Source: Inquilinus sp. KBS0705 (GTDB taxonomy: Bacteria; Bacteroidota; Bacteroidia; Sphingobacteriales; Sphingobacteriaceae). Taken from it: 64,000 nt of DNA. Location of the stretch: positions 1,178,001-1,242,000 of the forward strand of contig VCCI02000001.1 in the NCBI GenBank assembly GCA_005938025.2. Reading direction: 5' to 3'. Positions 60,979 to 64,000 of this stretch are shown here, in pieces. The translations under genes and the position numbers were made by a program. The notes beneath the pieces are model-generated. The model made no database searches and was not told the origin of the DNA. It saw only the letters and a program-made list of their open reading frames with translations. Position 1 is the stretch's first letter; every line of letters begins with the position of its first letter.

Positions 60979-63480
60979 TTAATGCTTGCTTTTGTTTAGT
61001 ACATGGTCGGCAGCTAATACCAAAAACAGGTAATCTGATGTACCACCACCTAAAACATATTCTCCCTGCTGCCAAAGGTATGGCCAGTTTAATAGTTCGG
61101 GGAAGTCGGGCCTTATTAAAGCCGTACCTGATGTAATACCACCGGGGATGTACGAACGGTCGGCACGGTTAAAGCCATAAGCCGTAGTCATTGAGCGCGC
61201 ACCCACCCCCGATACAAATGAAGCGGTGTTTGAGCCCGGGTGGCAACCCAATATAAAATCAATAGCATGCAGCATATAGGTATCCTTAAATATCGATGGG
61301 AAATTGGCGTATAAAAAGTATTGTTTGTAGCCAAAATTTTGTATACCCCAACCGGCTCCCCATATATTAGGTTCGTATGGTACGCCATAAGGTGTTTTGG
61401 TACCCTGCTGCTCTATTTTTGTAAAAAGTTTTTGTACGGCTTGCGTTATGGCATCCTGGTAAGCTTTATCCTTAATTAGGCCAATGGTACGGCCAACCAG
61501 CCAGCCGGTATTATCAATGTTGCGGGTAATGCCATCCGTGTTTTTTATCAGGAAATCGGCGTAGATTTTATCGCCGGTGGTTACCAGTAATTCTACTGCC
61601 AGTGCTACCCTGCCGCCTACACTTTGGTCGGGTGTTTTGTCCCATACTTCTTTGGCTATTTGCAGGCATTGTGTGGCAAGGGTGTCGTTATATCCTTTCA
61701 TTACACGGCTGGCCGCTGCTAAAGCAGCGGCAGTTTGCAGGGAACGCCTTGGGTTGTTCTCGGTAAATACCCAGCGGTCGTCTGCCGGCGCCGGGGTGTT
61801 TAATATAGGGTCGATATTTTTGGCATTGGTTACAAATGGCTTGTTATCGGTAATGTTAGCCGCATCGCCTAACACGGTGTATTGCCTTAAGGTAGGCTCA
61901 ATAACTCCCCTGTAAAAACGGCCCATTGCCTGGTATCCGCCGGTAATGGATAGCAAACCATGCTCTATCTGCTGTAAAATATCAGGTTTGCCATCCGGCT
62001 GCTGAATCTCTACCACATGATTTTTTTGGTCGATGGTGGTGTTATCATACTTTACATCAAATGCCTCGTAGGCCAGTGTTAAGCCATGTACCGTTTCGGC
62101 TTGCGACTCCACCCTAAGGTCAAAATCACCGGCATCATGCCACGCACCACGGTTTAGCAGCGGCACATTATCACCGGGCTTGTATTGCGTAAGCGTGCTG
62201 TGTCCTTGTATATAACCATCAAAATGGTTCGAGTCTATTGGTGCCATGCGGGCATCGTCCATATGGCACAGGCCATGCCATACCCTATATTTTTCGTTTA
62301 CACGCATGTGGCACATCTGCGCCGGAAGGAAATAAGCCAGCGTAGGCTGCCACACATCGTTTTTAAACACATCCTTATTTATCTGAAAGGGCTCGGTTTG
62401 GTAGTTACCATAACGCACCACATACATGCCGGGGGCTGTTATTTTTGTAAAGTCCAGTTGCAGGTAATGGTATCTTAAAAAGTTACCCCATTCGGCAGGT
62501 ATAGCCTTTAATGCGGTTACAAAGCCGCCATTTTCATCAATGCGTAATAACGATGCAGGCAGCCGTTTTTTATCGTTCTTGTCCAGTTCGATAACGGCAA
62601 TTTTTTGCTGCGCCGGGTGATAGCCCACCTGCGATACCTGCACCACCGGCGATGATAGCCAGCCTTCAACCGCGTTTGGTGTAACCAGCCACTCTATGGC
62701 GTTTTTGGTGGCACCTTTAGCTATTAACGATCGTACTACAAACCAACCGTTATTGTGCTTTGCACGCCCGTCTAACAGCTCCAAATTACCCGGCGATACG
62801 TTTTCAATGGTCATGCGTTGCAGGGCCACTTCGGGGGCTATGGTTAGTTTTTTGCCTGCAGCAATGGGTTTAACTTGTGTTTCCCCTTCTTTATCTTTAT
62901 AAACATCCTCGCTGGATTGCTGCATGAATATGCCAAACTGCTTATCCATGTAGTACGATTTGCCAAACAATATCCCCGGATAAAGCTCGAAGTTAAAACC
63001 AACCTTCCCTATCCACTCATCCGGCAGGGGTTTATCTAAATCCACAATGATTTTAAACGATTTGCCGGCCGGCAACACTCTGATGTTATAAGCGAAATTC
63101 AGATCAGGGTAAATTATCGGGTTAAAGCCCTTGCGGTTGATCTCCTGGTTCGGGAATTCCATACGCACGCTTACCTCGCCGGTTGCCTTGTTAACTACGC
63201 GTTTGCCCACCTTGGGTATAGGCGCCCATTGCCCGGGTGTGGGCTCTAACCTAATATCGCCATTGGTGGCAACACGCTGCCCGTTTTGAATAACCCCAAC
63301 CCCGCCCTGGTGACCTTCGGGATAAAAATCGTGCGCAAGCATAACGTTTACTCCTTTATATTCAAGGTACTCCTGGTTGTTTAATACCATTTTGCCTGCG
63401 TTACCGGCAGTTTGTGCAAATGAACCATGCCACAAAAAGCAGCATATACAAAGGGCGGTTAAAGTAAATTTAAGTTTCAT
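60979..63480 (-). CDS. GH9 family glycoside hydrolase with CelD-type N-terminal domain
   Basis: 833 aa. Signal peptide (1-22, ending GSFAQ), N-terminal beta-sandwich of about 280 residues, a CelD-like Ig domain (about 280-375; VVQVSQVGYHPAQQKIAVIE), and an (alpha/alpha)6 catalytic domain from about 380. The GH9 Asp pair is in RGAWHDAGDFDLRVE (about 445-459). The C-terminal region where GH9 enzymes carry the acid glutamate (NEV motif) reads VLGGGTSDYLFLVLAADHVL, and no obvious match exists. It should act on beta-glucan or a similar polymer outside the cytoplasm. Confidence 0.9.
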   Translation of the reverse strand: MKLKFTLTALCICCFLWHGSFAQTAGNAGKMVLNNQEYLEYKGVNVMLAHDFYPEGHQGGVGVIQNGQRVATNGDIRLEPTPGQWAPIPKVGKRVVNKATGEVSVRMEFPNQEINRKGFNPIIYPDLNFAYNIRVLPAGKSFKIIVDLDKPLPDEWIGKVGFNFELYPGILFGKSYYMDKQFGIFMQQSSEDVYKDKEGETQVKPIAAGKKLTIAPEVALQRMTIENVSPGNLELLDGRAKHNNGWFVVRSLIAKGATKNAIEWLVTPNAVEGWLSSPVVQVSQVGYHPAQQKIAVIELDKNDKKRLPASLLRIDENGGFVTALKAIPAEWGNFLRYHYLQLDFTKITAPGMYVVRYGNYQTEPFQINKDVFKNDVWQPTLAYFLPAQMCHMRVNEKYRVWHGLCHMDDARMAPIDSNHFDGYIQGHSTLTQYKPGDNVPLLNRGAWHDAGDFDLRVESQAETVHGLTLAYEAFDVKYDNTTIDQKNHVVEIQQPDGKPDILQQIEHGLLSITGGYQAMGRFYRGVIEPTLRQYTVLGDAANITDNKPFVTNAKNIDPILNTPAPADDRWVFTENNPRRSLQTAAALAAASRVMKGYNDTLATQCLQIAKEVWDKTPDQSVGGRVALAVELLVTTGDKIYADFLIKNTDGITRNIDNTGWLVGRTIGLIKDKAYQDAITQAVQKLFTKIEQQGTKTPYGVPYEPNIWGAGWGIQNFGYKQYFLYANFPSIFKDTYMLHAIDFILGCHPGSNTASFVSGVGARSMTTAYGFNRADRSYIPGGITSGTALIRPDFPELLNWPYLWQQGEYVLGGGTSDYLFLVLAADHVLNKSKH

Positions 63481-63673
63481 ATAACGGTAAGGGTTTAAAA
63501 ATTGGCAGCCTGAACGGCATAAGTTTAACGGCCTAAATTACATTTTTAATAGGCCCGGCGGCTAATAGAATTTTATCATTTTAACATATATTTTAATTAA
63601 TGAGTTATAATAGTATCAGTTGTGTTATTTAGTATTTAAATAAATATAATTCACCAAACCACAGGTATATATG

Positions 63674-63681
63674 TATCTTAG
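63674..63681 (+). promoter_or_regulatory. -7-like box before the secreted DinB gene
   Basis: TATCTTAG, one base off the consensus, 26 bases before the ATG. The region 63481-63673 otherwise shows nothing recognisable. Confidence 0.35.
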
Positions 63682-63707
63682 TTTATTAAAATAAACCTAA
63701 AAATCTC

Positions 63708-64000
63708 ATGAAAAAGTTATTACTATTTACTGCCCTGGCGGTTTTTGCCTGCAGTACCGTTTTTGCACAAATAACAAAAGATCAAACCGTTGCGGAGTGG
63801 ACACGCGCCAAAGCCTACACCAAAGCTTACCTTGATGCCATGCCTGCTGACGGCTTTACTTTTAAGGCAACACCCGAAGTGCGCACATTTGCCGGACAAA
63901 TGTTACACCTTGCGGACGCTAATTACTTTTTTGTAGGCTCGGCAAGCGGTAAAGCAAGCCCCATTGGCCAAACATCGGTAGAGAAAACTGTGGCACAAAC
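63708..64000 (+). CDS. Secreted DinB-like protein (truncated by window end)
   Basis: The first 97 residues only. A signal peptide (MKKLLLFTALAVF, ending TVFAQ) is followed by ITKDQTVAEWTRAKAYTKAY and a DinB-type first histidine in VRTFAGQMLHLADAN. A DinB fold behind a signal peptide is a known Bacteroidota variant. The gene continues past 64000. Confidence 0.75.
   Translation, partial: MKKLLLFTALAVFACSTVFAQITKDQTVAEWTRAKAYTKAYLDAMPADGFTFKATPEVRTFAGQMLHLADANYFFVGSASGKASPIGQTSVEKTVAQ

Noticed and set aside
60977..61075. 33-residue N-terminal extension of the AGE epimerase
   Set aside because: It overlaps the GH9 coding end and is cysteine/tryptophan-rich; the ATG at 60976 opens a clean signal peptide.

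Overview
The window looks like chromosome from a Bacteroidota of the Sphingobacteriales type, most like Mucilaginibacter or Pedobacter. This is inferred from protein character: type IX secretion partners (a PKD protein with a gliding-motility-type C-terminus and a PorP/SprF protein), many Bacteroidota-style lipoproteins, TPR-sensor histidine kinases, a fused SpmA/SpmB protein and an OmpA with thrombospondin-type calcium repeats. Promoters also fit. Many start sites are preceded by TAnnTTTG (-7), a few also by TTG/TTTG 17-19 bases upstream (-33), and Shine-Dalgarno sequences are rare. No rRNA, tRNA, insertion sequence, prophage or CRISPR array was found. One structural RNA is clear, RNase P RNA near 53.8-54.2 kb.

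Layout. 0-4.2 kb: two histidine kinases around a YjbQ enzyme and a pentapeptide-like protein. 4.4-11.9 kb: a molybdenum cofactor cluster (moaD, moaE, a MoeB-rhodanese fusion, a MobB-like/MobA fusion, moaC, moeA, moaA, xdhC, mocA). 11.9-19.8 kb: phosphoglycerate mutase, acetate transporter, SRPBCC protein, rhomboid protease, OmpA, OsmC, DinB and SpmAB. 19.9-24.7 kb: the PKD/PorP pair, a second OsmC, a TetR regulator and a DUF4126 protein. 24.8-31.5 kb: a tetR-tolC-adaptor-RND efflux operon. 31.6-38.9 kb: purB, Nfu, inositol phosphatase, GtrA, Lgt, MtaB and UbiX. 39.3-46 kb: ppx and ppk1, YajQ, Hsp20, thioesterase, FAD-linked oxidase and folB, with several palindromic intergenic elements. 46.2-53.7 kb: glutaryl-CoA dehydrogenase, a lipoprotein-type TPR kinase, a GH1 glucosidase and a DinB/lipoprotein/SCO/cytochrome c/membrane-protein operon. 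53.8-59.6 kb: rnpB, an NtrC-type regulator, a DEAD-box helicase and a small-protein/nucleotidyltransferase pair. 59.6-64 kb: a secreted cellobiose-2-epimerase-like protein, a GH9 enzyme and a truncated secreted DinB protein.

Pathways. The molybdenum genes cover nearly the whole route from GTP to nucleotide-modified cofactor. They contain both an MGD-type (MobA) and an MCD-type (MocA/XdhC) end point, but no MogA/MoaB and no molybdoenzyme in the window. ppk1 and ppx overlap by 4 bases and should set polyphosphate level. The efflux operon is headed by its presumed TetR repressor, with a promoter and an operator-like palindrome.

Most worth a second look: a structured element (hairpin, conserved linker, intrinsic terminator) present at two loci as a candidate small RNA family; a 54-aa protein paired with a nucleotidyltransferase behind its own promoter; two coding regions that seem to lack a standard start codon; and a set of intergenic palindromes that may belong to genome-wide repeat families.
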